Below are positions 44,733 to 53,893 of a stretch of 64,000 bases of DNA, piece by piece. Source of the stretch: Lepiota brunneoincarnata. Its lineage: Eukaryota > Basidiomycota > Agaricomycetes > Agaricales > Agaricaceae. The notes beneath the pieces were generated by a model. The model searched no databases and was not told where the DNA came from. It saw only the letters and a list, made by a program, of their open reading frames with translations. Made by a program: the position numbers and the translations under genes. Every line of letters starts with the position of its first letter. Position 1 is the stretch's first letter. Location: the NCBI GenBank assembly GCA_023014365.1, contig JAEBUN010000005.1, positions 2,170,001 to 2,234,000 on the forward strand, written 5' to 3'.

Positions 44733-46139
44733 ATGGTCTCTCGAACAGTCACCCGTCCCCGCACTCGGGTAACTCCAGCCGCTCGCCGTAGCAAACACAT
44801 CATTTGACAATCTCCTTCTGAGGAATTACAACCCGACCCCCCGAGGGTTTCTCCCCCTCACCAACAATCCATCGTGCCCTCAACTCCAGACCGGTTCAGT
44901 GAAGATATTCAACCTTCACTATTCCAGACTCCCGACGGCCCCGACGGTGGCCCCGACCCAAATCCCGATCCCAGCGACCCTGGTGATCCCGACGACTACC
45001 CTGACAATGGGGACAGACCCCCGGACGACGACGAACCATCAGACAACAACGACAACAATAACAACATTCCGCCTGGCAACACCCAAAATGACCATGACCA
45101 ACTCCTGCTCTGAGTTTTCCAACGAATAGCCGATCAAATGGACGGCCGTGGGAACTCTCAACCCCCACAGCCTCCCCGAACCCCCCGTACCAAGGCTCGC
45201 GAACCTGACATCTTTACAGGTTCCGACCCCACCAAACTCAAACCTTTCCTCTTCCAATGTCGACTCTACTTCCGTACTAACCCGGCCCAGTTCGCTATCC
45301 CCACCACCAAGGTCAACTTCGCGTTGACGTACCTTACCGGCGTGGCCCAGCAACACTTCGAAATCGGCCTCAACGAGGCCGACAACCACGGAATAATGCA
45401 CGATTGGATCGAGGACTGGGATCAGTTCACCCTGGAACTGCAGACCAATTTCGGTCCCGCGGATCCGACCGGAGAAGCTGCTGAGCAGCTTGACTCCCTC
45501 CGAATGCGCTATGACGAAAAGATCGCCGTCTACAACGTCGACTTTCTCCGTCTGGCCGGCCAACTCCGCTGGGGTGATGAGGTATTCTGTCACCGCTACT
45601 ACAAAGGCCTCCCCGACCGCATCCAGGACATTCTGTCCAATCGGCCCGACGGCAAGCCCGGCACCTTCATCGAAATGCGAGCAGCAGCGATGAAGATCGA
45701 TGCTCGCTACTGGGAACACCAACGCGAGAAGGCCCGCGCCAAAGCCGCTTCAGACCCAACCGCCTCTAGGAAACCTGGAGGCAACCCATCCCCTTCCACC
45801 GCGACAAACCATCAACCTGCCGCCAAGCCTGCCAACAGTAACAACAAAGGCAGCACCCCCAGTAATAACATCTTCAAGGGCAATCCGCCCAACCCGTCCG
45901 CCGGTCAGAAATTGGCCCCGCCAAAGTCCGACCTTACTAGTAAACTTGGTAAGGACGGTAAATTAACCCCCGAGGAACGTCAACGACGTTTCGACAATAA
46001 CTTCTGCCTTGTCTGCACAGATCCCAATCACAGGGCTGCCAACTGCGACAAGAAGAAATTCCCTGACGCCAAGGCTAAAGGCCGACAGGCTCAGATTTCC
46101 GAGACAGACGCGCCGGCTCTCCCGAGCTCAGAAAAATAG
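44733..46139 (+). pseudogene. Element B gag, two TGA codons
   Basis: ATG 44733 (MVSRTVTRPRTRVTPAARRS). TGA at 44805-44807 and 45111-45113 interrupt the N-terminal region; at the second site element A reads Arg (LILRVFQRIADQM). From 45114 the frame is open through the capsid-like part (EPDIFTGSDPTKLKPFLFQC) and the knuckle CLVCTDPNHRAANC to TAG 46137-46139. A downstream start at 45138 (MDGRGNSQPPQPPR) would still give the capsid/nucleocapsid part. Confidence 0.9.
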
Positions 46140-49100
46140 TCAGCGGTCCTCAGGCCTCTGCACAGACTGAGGATCGCATTGAACTCTGCTGTGCTCCAGA
46201 GAGTTTCTGTCTCAATGCGTCTGCTCTTTCCGATCCAAACTCTCTTCATATTACATTAACTTCTCCTTTAGTTACTTTGTTACCCTCTGTTTCTGCTCCT
46301 GTACTCTCCGCTTCGGACCCACTTTCTACAACGGACAATGTAGTTAGTTCTGACTTTTCTTCTTCTTTTTCTCCTTTCAAAGCTCTTGTTGATAGTGGTT
46401 CTACTCACTATTTTGTGGACTCTTCTTTCGTTCATTCTCATAGTATTCCAACCTCATCCATCCCGGCTATTGAACTTCGGTTATTTGATGGGACCTCAAA
46501 CGCCTACATTACGGAGCTTGCGCAACTGCCTGTATCCTTCCCCTCCGGTGAATCTATCATTTTGGACACTTATGTCACCCAGCTCGACTCTTCCTGTTCT
46601 GTGGTCTTAGGACACAACTGGCTCACCCGCTACAATCCGTTGATTGACTGGGCTTTGGGCAGTATTACTTTCCGGCCATCCCTACTCGAGAATCCTGCTT
46701 CCGTCTCTACCTGCGTCGCACCCGCATCGGCTCCGCCTATGGCCGCCCCTGACTCTCCTGACCTAGGTTCACCACCCCTGTCCGGGACCTCGTCCCAATC
46801 TGTCCCCCTTGCAAAACCGCACATCTCCTTGATAAACGCTCCTGCCTTTATCCGCGCTGCCAAGCTCCCTGGCTCCCAACAATTCCGAATCAATCTTTCC
46901 GCCGCCTCCGCATCGGCCGTGTCCTCTTCTGTCTCCGAGGAACCGCCTGACCTCTCGTCCATCCCCGAGGAATACCACGAGTTCGCTGACATTTTCAGTA
47001 AATCGCGTGCTGACACACTTGCTCCACACCGCCCTTACGACCTCCAGATTAACCTAGAGGATGGCGGTCAGCCTCCGGTCGGTACCATTTACTCCCTTTC
47101 ACAATTGGAGCTTGGAGCTCTACATGATTTTATTGACGAACATTTATCTATTGGTTTCATCCGCCCCTCCACTTCCCCTCATGGAGCCCCGGTCCTCTTC
47201 GTCAAGAAAAAGGATGGCTCCCTCCGCTTATGCATTGATTTTAGAGGTCTCAACCGTATTACCAAGAAGGACCGCTATCCCCTTCCGCTCATCTCCGACC
47301 TCTTAGACTCCCCTCGCAAAGCTCACGTATATACCAAGATCGACCTCTGCCACGCCTACCATCTTGTCCGCGTTGCTGACGGCGACGAATGGAAGACCGC
47401 CTTTCGGACCCGCTACGGCTCCTTCGAATGGATGGTTATGCCTTTCGGCCTCACCAATGCCCCTGCCACCTTCCAGCGGTTCATGAACGATATATTCAAG
47501 GACATGCTCGACGTCTGCGTTACTATCTACCTTGATGACATTCTGATATACTCCAACAACCATAGTATCCATCGTGACCAAGTCAAGGAGGTCCTCAAGC
47601 GGCTCCGCCAACACGGTCTATACGCCCGCCCTGACAAATGCCAGTTCCACTCTGACACAGTGGAATATCTCGGCTACATTCTCTCCCCCGACGGCCTCCG
47701 AATGGACCAATCTAAGGTCAAGACCATCCAGGAGTGGCCTGAGCCTAAGAAAGTCAAGGACATCCAGTCCTTCTTAGGCTTTGCCAATTTCTACCGTCGC
47801 TTCATTCACGGATACTCCGACATTGTCGTTCCGCTCACTCGCCTCACCCGCAAAGATGTGAAGTGGAATTTTACTAATGATTGTCGCGAGGCCTTTAACT
47901 CCCTGAAGGAAGCATTTATCTCCGCCCCCGTCCTCACTCCTTGGGTCCCCGACGCTCAGATCATTGTCGAGACCGACGCCTCCGACTACGCCCTTGCGGC
48001 AATCCTCTCTATCGTCACCGACGATGGGGAGGTCCATCCCGTTGCATTCCATTCCCGCACCTTTAACACGGCCGAACTCAACTATGACACTCACAACAAG
48101 GAACTCCTGGTGATATTCAAAGCCTTTCGCATCTGGCGGCACTATCTCGAAGGTGCCCCCCTTGCTATTGATGTGGTCACTGACCACAAGAACCTCAAAT
48201 ACTTCTGCACCACCAAGATCCTGACTCGCCGCCAAGCTTGTTGGTCCGAGTTCCTATCCCAATTCCACCTCGTCATCCGTTTCCGACCCGGCCGCCTCGG
48301 CACCAAGCCTGACGCCCTAACTAGACGATGGGACGTCTACCCTAAAGGGGGGAATAGCGACTATGCATCAGTCAACCCGCACAACTTCCGGCCTGTGTTC
48401 ACTCACAAACAGCTTGCGGCCTCCGTCCGTGCCACCACTCTTTACGCCCCTTCCCTTCGCGCAGCTGTAGTCATGGACCTCGATCAGCTACACCGCGATA
48501 TTCTCGCCGCCCTACCAGCGGATCCAACCGCTTCCGCCCATCTTGCCAGCCCAGAAGGCCGTTGGTCGGTTAATGATAAAGGTTTCCTCCTCTTAGACGA
48601 CAGAATCTACGTCCCTGACGCCGACAATCTCCGACTTCGGGTCCTCCAGTACAAGCATGATCACGTCCTAGCCGGCCACTTCGGTCAGAATAAAACGCTG
48701 GAACTCATCCGGTGCGAATACACCTGGCCTAGCGTCCGCACCTTCGTCAAGGATTTCTGTAAGTCTTGCGTCACCTGTATGAGGTCTAAACCCCAGCGCC
48801 ATCGCCCCTACGGTCTCCTTAAGCAACTCCCCATCCCCGAACGCCCTTGGAATTCAATCTCCATGGACTTCATTGAAAAACTTCCCGCCTCCTCCGGCTA
48901 CGACGCCATCCTGGTAATCGTTGACAGACTCACCAAACAATCCCTCTTCATTCCGACTTATGATACCGTCACTTCCTCCGACCTCGCCCGCCTATTCATC
49001 CTCCACGTCTTCTCTAAGCACGGCGTGCCCGAACATGTTACCTCCGACCGCGGCTCCGAATTCGTCTCCCACTTCTTCCGCTCATTGGGACAAGCCCTTG

Positions 49101-49942
49101 ACATAAAGCTACATTTCACCTCGGGCTACCATCCAGAAGGCGACGGACAAACGGAATGCACCAACCAGACCCTCGAACAATACCTTCGGGTCTATTGTAA
49201 CTACCAACAGGACAATTGGTCCGAATTACTACCCCTAGCTGAGTTTGCTTACAACAACGCTCCTAGTGCCACCACCGGTATCTCCCCATTCTTCGCTAAT
49301 AAAGGATACCATCCGAACATCACAGTTCATCCTGAACGCGATCTTGCCTCCGCCCGGGCCCGCCATTTTGCTGTTGATCTTGACGACCTACATACCACCC
49401 TGAAGTCCGAAATAGCGCTAGCCCAGCAACGTTATCAGACCTCCGCCGACGCCCGCCGACTCCCCGCCCTGGACTTCAAGGTTGGACAAAAGGTATTCGT
49501 GAAAGCCCAATTCTTCCGCACCACCCGTCCCTCCAAAAAACTCTCCGAAAAGTACCTTGGGCCTTATGAGATCATTGCACAAGCAGGTACTCACTCCCTT
49601 ACACTCCGACTTCCCGACTCCATGCGTGGAGTACACCCAGTCTTCCATGTTTCCATGCTCAAACCAGCCACACCTAACACCATACCCGCCCAATTGGATC
49701 CGCCACCCGCGCCGGTTTCCATTGACGGTGAACCAGAATACGAGATTGCCCGCATCGTCGACTCTAAGATCGATCGGCGCCGCGCATGCAAGCTCCTCTA
49801 TAAAGTCATCTGGTTAGGTTACGAAGACACTGAAGAAGAGTCCTCGTGGTTGCCAGCCACCAAGCTTGAACATGCTATAGATCTCGTAGAGGCTTTTCAT
49901 TCCTCTTACCCTGCAAAGCCTGGTCCTCTTCACTCACTTTGA
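46140..49942 (+). CDS. Element B pol polyprotein, intact (PR-RT-RH-IN-chromodomain)
   Basis: Open for at least 1221 codons from 46277, and in the same frame back to the gag stop, so it is probably made by a -1 shift at GAAAAATAG. Protease LVDSGSTHYF. RT with KKDGSLRLCIDFRGLNRITK, FGLTNAPATFQRF and VTIYLDDILIYS. RNase H VETDASDYALAAIL and TDHKNLKYF. Integrase finger HDHVLAGHFG...CVTC, DDE residues in MDFIEKLP, TSDRGSEF and GDGQTE. The GPYEI/LRLPDSMRGVHPVFHVSM region is followed by the chromodomain EYEIARIVDSKIDRRRACKL, YKVIWLGYEDTEEESSWLP. Catalytic residues look complete, so this enzyme could act in trans. Confidence 0.95.
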
Positions 49943-50011
49943 GTTACTGACCACACATCACACCAAGAAACAACCATGTATTAAACAAACCCAAAAAACA
50001 ACCCCGTACAA

Positions 50012-51097
50012 CTACCTATCGGTGTCGTCTCCAGAGAGCCCGGGCGACCCATTCACTTCTTCCATCAAATCCTGCACCTCCTCCTCCGAAGCGGGCCTGA
50101 CACTCCCCTCCGAACCCTCCGTCTCCGAAAAATTTCCACTTGACCAATTTCCGTCCACCTGAGCCTCCCAACGCTGTAGTTGCTCGTAGTGGCCAGCAAG
50201 CGACCCCATCTTGTTGACCTTTTCCCCCAACCGAGCGATGGACCGCTCAATTCGCACCTCCAGGATGTAGATTTTCTTGACGGTCTCCTGGTGCCTTTCT
50301 TCGATGAGCTGTTTCAACTCTACAAGGTCCATCAATTGGCATCCATCATAATACAGGATTCCTTACTCCCCTTCGAATTGCTGGCCCGACAAACCACCAG
50401 CCCCGCTCGGCTCCGTCTCCTCTTGACCCCCGCACCATTTTTTTATTTTGCTGCACCGACGGCAACTCCTGGTGTTACTAAGAAACTATCAGTATGTAGT
50501 CCGGAAATCCTCCAAAATGACTTACCCGCCGGCCACCTCACATGGGACCCCGTCTCGCTGGCACCTCCAGCAGGGATTCTCGCCCCCGAATACGTGCGCA
50601 TTGCCCCGTCGCGGGGCCGCCCTCGCCTTTGCCTTCCCCTTACCCTTACCCCCTGAATCCCCGGAGTCCTCCTCCCCCTCTTCCTCCTCGTCCCTCGCCT
50701 CATCCCTATCCGTATATTCGGAATCCGACTCCTCCGTATCTACTTGCATCGGGTCTTCCGACAGACGGCTCGACGAGGCCCCTGTGGTCGTCGCAACGAG
50801 TCGGGCCCGAATCGCCTGACGCTCTGCCTCGGCGGTTTCCTCTTGCTGCCTCCTGATCTCCTCCGCATATCGCTCCTTCGCGCGCTCTTCCGCTTGTCGC
50901 TGGTGCAGCTCTATGAGCCGCCGTCGCTCCTCCTCTTGGCGCTCTATTGCCAGCCGCCGCTCCTCCTCCTCTCGCCGTTCCTCTTCTTCTAGCCGCTCGA
51001 TTTCGAGCCGCTCTCGTTCCTCTCACTCCACCTTCTCTCTCAGTAATCGTGCCTTGCGCTCCATAGCGGTCGGTTGACGGGATGGTTGTCTGCTCAT
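50012..51097 (-). pseudogene. Antisense Zn2Cys6 regulator-like gene of element B, decayed
   Basis: Same position and layout as in element A. ATG at 51097 (MSRQPSRQPTAMERKA). Exon 1 runs to 50526 with the E/R helix, SDSEYTDRDEARDEEEEG and CWRCQRDGVPC. Intron 1 (GTAAGT...TTAG, about 50478-50525) is kept, and exon 2 gives CRRCSKIKKWC, so all six cysteines and the C-x2-C-x6-C-x9-C-x2-C-x6-C spacing are conserved. Two lesions: TGA near 51023, where A has CGA, and the intron 2 donor changed from GTGAGT to GGGAGT. Exon 3 (about 50330-50012) keeps the helix and acidic tail, ending DDTDR. The stop lies 69 bp from the pol stop, tail to tail. Confidence 0.75.
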
Positions 51098-51150
51098 GGG
51101 GGTAGGAGGTCAAGTTGTGTCCTCTCAAATTCGAATCAGTTCACCTTTTT

Positions 51151-51157
51151 TTTTATA
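51151..51157 (-). promoter_or_regulatory. TATA box of the antisense gene in B
   Basis: On the minus strand GGGTATAAAA lies about 55-60 bp before the ATG at 51097, at the same place as in element A, in sequence outside the LTR. Confidence 0.6.
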
Positions 51158-51232
51158 CCCTCATGGAATTTTCCGGTGGGCCCCGGTCTAGACCGCCTTG
51201 GGCCTCGAGGCTCGGCCCTAAAGGGGGGGCAC

Positions 51233-51893
51233 TGTCATATCCACACCAAACCTAGAGCTTAACCATTAGGCTTTGGCTTCTCGACTCCACGTATGCTCCA
51301 CACGACAACCCTATGCCCTCCGACTCGGCCCCGACTGGCTCCGACCGCAACCCTTCGCCCCGATCACGCGACCTACCTCTACACGTGCCATGATCACCTG
51401 ACCCTCGGTGCTCCCATTGTCCAGTTCTCCATTCTCCGTCCGTAATCAGAATACGTTACCAGTCTCCATACCCGTACCGGTCTCCATTCCATTCGAAATT
51501 ATTCGTAATCCGCTTGTAACCATATGGGTCTCCGCTTCGCTCCGCACGTAGTCAGTACGAGTCATAATTCGTCGAGCTAGTAGTATATATACCATAGGCA
51601 CTTGGCTTGTACTCCTCAGTCTGATAATCGAATTGAGCAGCGGACCAGTCCCCTGTTCCCTATCCTCCTCTCTCTCTGCCTCGCTCCACTTCGGCCCCGA
51701 CTTCCTGAAATACGGACTCGGACAGTAGGAGGGCACAGCACATAAGCTGAGGCCGCAAGTCCACTCTCCGCCTGAAGTACTCCGCCTCGGTCCCGCCGTC
51801 TACGTACTGACGTCATCCCATCCCCCAGTTACCTTATACCAAGGATACCACCCCGACCCTCCGCTTCGGTTCCGACCCGCACCGGCTCTAACA
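51233..51893 (+). repeat. Element B 3' LTR
   Basis: 661 bp, preceded by the polypurine tract TAAAGGGGGGGCAC (51219-51232). Followed directly by antisense LINE ORF1 sequence. Confidence 0.93.
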
Positions 51894-52044
51894 AGACGAC
51901 GGGGCCCAGATTAACTGGGAGACCGCCCCCTGCAAGGGTGAGCATGACCTGCTTGCACAAAGGTCCAGACGTAGTCATCCTAGGCTTGGGAGCCTTGGGT
52001 GGCTGCTGGGCGGCTGCCGCCTGCCGATGGAACGAGACCACCTT
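51894..52044 (-). pseudogene. LINE-4 ORF1 remnant, left part
   Basis: On the minus strand this matches the ORF1 segment around 58605-58750 of LINE-2. It ends in GAACGAGACCACCTT (52030-52044), the target duplication of LINE-3. Its continuation is at 60858-60905, on the far side of the nested insertions. Confidence 0.8.
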
Positions 52045-52276
52045 TCAAGTTCGGCGTGTTCCATCCGAACCAGTTCGGCGGTGTGATCCAGCGGTCCACC
52101 AAAGATGCTGGTGCCTACCTCGTGCACCTTGTCCGTGCCGGGTGGGCCCGCGGGTTGAAGACGAGTGTTCTTGCCTTTGACATCGCACAGTTCTTCCCAT
52201 CCCTGAACCATGGGATGCTTCTCGTGGTTCTGGCTTAGCAGGGGTTTTCCCCTTGTGTGGGCTAGTTCTTTGCTTC
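52045..52276 (+). pseudogene. LINE-3 5' fragment: reverse transcriptase piece
   Basis: 5'-truncated start inside RT: KFGVFHPNQFGGVIQRSTKD, AGAYLVHLVRAGWARGLKTS, LAFDIAQFFPSLNHGML. Two TAG stops near the end replace codons that LINE-2 has as CGG and TGG. It breaks at GGCTAGTTCTTTGCTTC, where LINE-2's poly(T) begins. Confidence 0.85.
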
Positions 52277-52362
52277 TTTTTTTTTTTTTTTTTTTTTTTT
52301 TTAATCTCCAATTTATTACGCGGGCTGCATAGGGAGGCCACGTGCAGCAACGTACTACAGTA

Positions 52363-53608
52363 CAGTACAGTAACAAAAGTTTTGCGAAAACAACAAAGAC
52401 AAATAATGCATTAATCGTTAAAAATATTCACTACACTACCACAACTGCATCTAAAATTATGTTAATATTTTGTATGGTGGCCCTTGGCCTCATAGACTGC
52501 CTGAGCACGATCGGGCATGCTCTTGACCAGGTCATTAATATAATTTATATCAATCATCCTCCACTCCTCCTGAATTGCCTCCCAAAGTTTGTCAAGGTTT
52601 TGGGGGATTTCTGCTCGGTCATTTATTCTGACTTTGAGGTATCTCCATACATGTTCGATGGGATTGAGGTCTGGTGACTGAGCTGGGTGTGGAAGCTCAT
52701 TGATGAGATGGGATTTGCGGAATTGTCGGGTGATCTTTGCCTGGTGGACTGGAGCTCCATCTTCCATCACCGCTACCTGCCCCCTCTCCTCTGATAAATT
52801 CCCATAAAAATCCCATAATGGTCCACTAAGGATGAGGCTAATATAATCTGCAGCCGTCCTTGCACCCTTGGGTATACGAACCAGTGGACCGAGTTTTCCA
52901 TGTGCCATGCACCCCCATATCATAAGACTCTGTCTTCCAGACTTGAAAGTAGGGGTTAAACACCTTTCTGTGTACCTCTCACCAGGTCTCCTCCATACCC
53001 AAACCACCTTTGAACTCTTTCCAATCTCCACAGAAGCCTCATCTGTCCAAATCACATGTCTCCAGTCCTCCTCCATCCACCTCCGATATTCTCTTGCCCA
53101 TACCATCCTGGCTTTGACATGGGAAGGCTTAAGAAATGGTTTCTTTGCAGAAATGTGTTGGCTAAGACCCAATTGATACCTAATGGCACGCCGGATAGTG
53201 TGGGGATGAGCAGGGGAGTCGAGAAATGTGTTTATTGTGTGGGTGATCTCGCGGAGAGTTTGGCGTCTATTTCTCTCCAGCACAATTTTGATGTGTCGCA
53301 TTGCCCTGTCATCCAATAAGGAAGGTCTCCCAGACCTGGGAGCATCCTCATGATGACCCTGCTCTTTGTGCCTATGGATAACCCGATAGACAGTGGAAAT
53401 ATGGACTCCAAAGAAATTGGCAATTTCGCGAGCAGGAATACCCTCCTGATGCCTTGCACATATCAGGGAGCGTAGTTCAGGGACAGTATTCTTTTGTCCA
53501 GCTATTTTTGGCATGTAGGGTGGAGTTGTTGATCAGTGGGAATATTTTTCGTTTATTGTTAAACGAGGTCATGTGACAGATTTTCGCAAAACTTTTGCTA
53601 CCCTACTG
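52363..53608 (-). mobile_element. Tc1-family DNA transposon in the LINE-2 3' UTR
   Basis: 1246 bp with 28-bp terminal inverted repeats (52363-52390 and 53581-53608, 25 of 28 matching; both begin CAGTA and end GCGAAAA internally). TA duplications flank it at 52361-52362 and 53609-53610. The 3' UTR of LINE-3 (about 60720-60830) shows the uninterrupted sequence around the TA target. Confidence 0.93.
52462..53514 (-). CDS. Tc1-type DD34E transposase, intact
   Basis: 350 residues with no stop. The N-terminal helix-turn-helix pair reads EGIPAREIANFFGVHISTVY and RSGRPSLLDDRAMRHIKIVL, with the GRPS hinge. The catalytic core has HVIWTDEASVEIG (first Asp), VAVMEDGAPVHQA (second Asp) and SPDLNPIEHVWRYLK (Glu). 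Exactly 34 residues separate the second Asp and the Glu. The WGCMAHGKLGPL segment is typical of DDE_3 domains. With near-perfect ends and an open frame, this copy looks recent and possibly active. Confidence 0.95.
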   Translation of the reverse strand: MPKIAGQKNTVPELRSLICARHQEGIPAREIANFFGVHISTVYRVIHRHKEQGHHEDAPRSGRPSLLDDRAMRHIKIVLERNRRQTLREITHTINTFLDSPAHPHTIRRAIRYQLGLSQHISAKKPFLKPSHVKARMVWAREYRRWMEEDWRHVIWTDEASVEIGKSSKVVWVWRRPGERYTERCLTPTFKSGRQSLMIWGCMAHGKLGPLVRIPKGARTAADYISLILSGPLWDFYGNLSEERGQVAVMEDGAPVHQAKITRQFRKSHLINELPHPAQSPDLNPIEHVWRYLKVRINDRAEIPQNLDKLWEAIQEEWRMIDINYINDLVKSMPDRAQAVYEAKGHHTKY

Positions 53609-53610
53609 TA

Positions 53611-53893
53611 CAAATGACCGAGCCGTACACTACAGGGTATCTGTACATACAACGCGTGACCGCGGATGCGGGCGTGCGTTTCCCCATGCCCAGGACGAAG
53701 CTGCCCCGAACGAACGGAGGCAGGAAGACGGCTGCCGCCCAGCACGCGGCGCGGGAACCAAACCGGAGCGAGGTCCCCCCCCTTATCGGGGGTTAGGGGT
53801 CAATTCCCACGTAAATCCCTACACGCCGCCTGAAGACAGCGGGGGAATAACCAACGCCCTGGCCCGGACCCAACCGGGCGCCAGGCAGAGCTA
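53611..53893 (-). other. LINE-2 3' untranslated region, proximal part
   Basis: It matches the region after ORF2 in LINE-3 (60490-60775) in reverse orientation: C/G-rich runs (CCCCCCGGGG-type), then sequence around GGGTATCTGTACATACAACG. No ORF of its own. Confidence 0.75.

Larger units (their letters stand above)
44019..51893 (+). mobile_element. Element B: full-length chromodomain Ty3/Gypsy, sister of A, no TSD
   Basis: 661-bp LTRs at 44019-44679 and 51233-51893, gag at 44733-46139, pol from about 46140 to 49942 (open throughout), antisense gene 50012-51097. The left flank is alpha-kinase upstream DNA; the right flank is LINE ORF1 sequence, and the flanking 5-mers (AGTTG and AGACG) differ. 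Confidence 0.95.
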
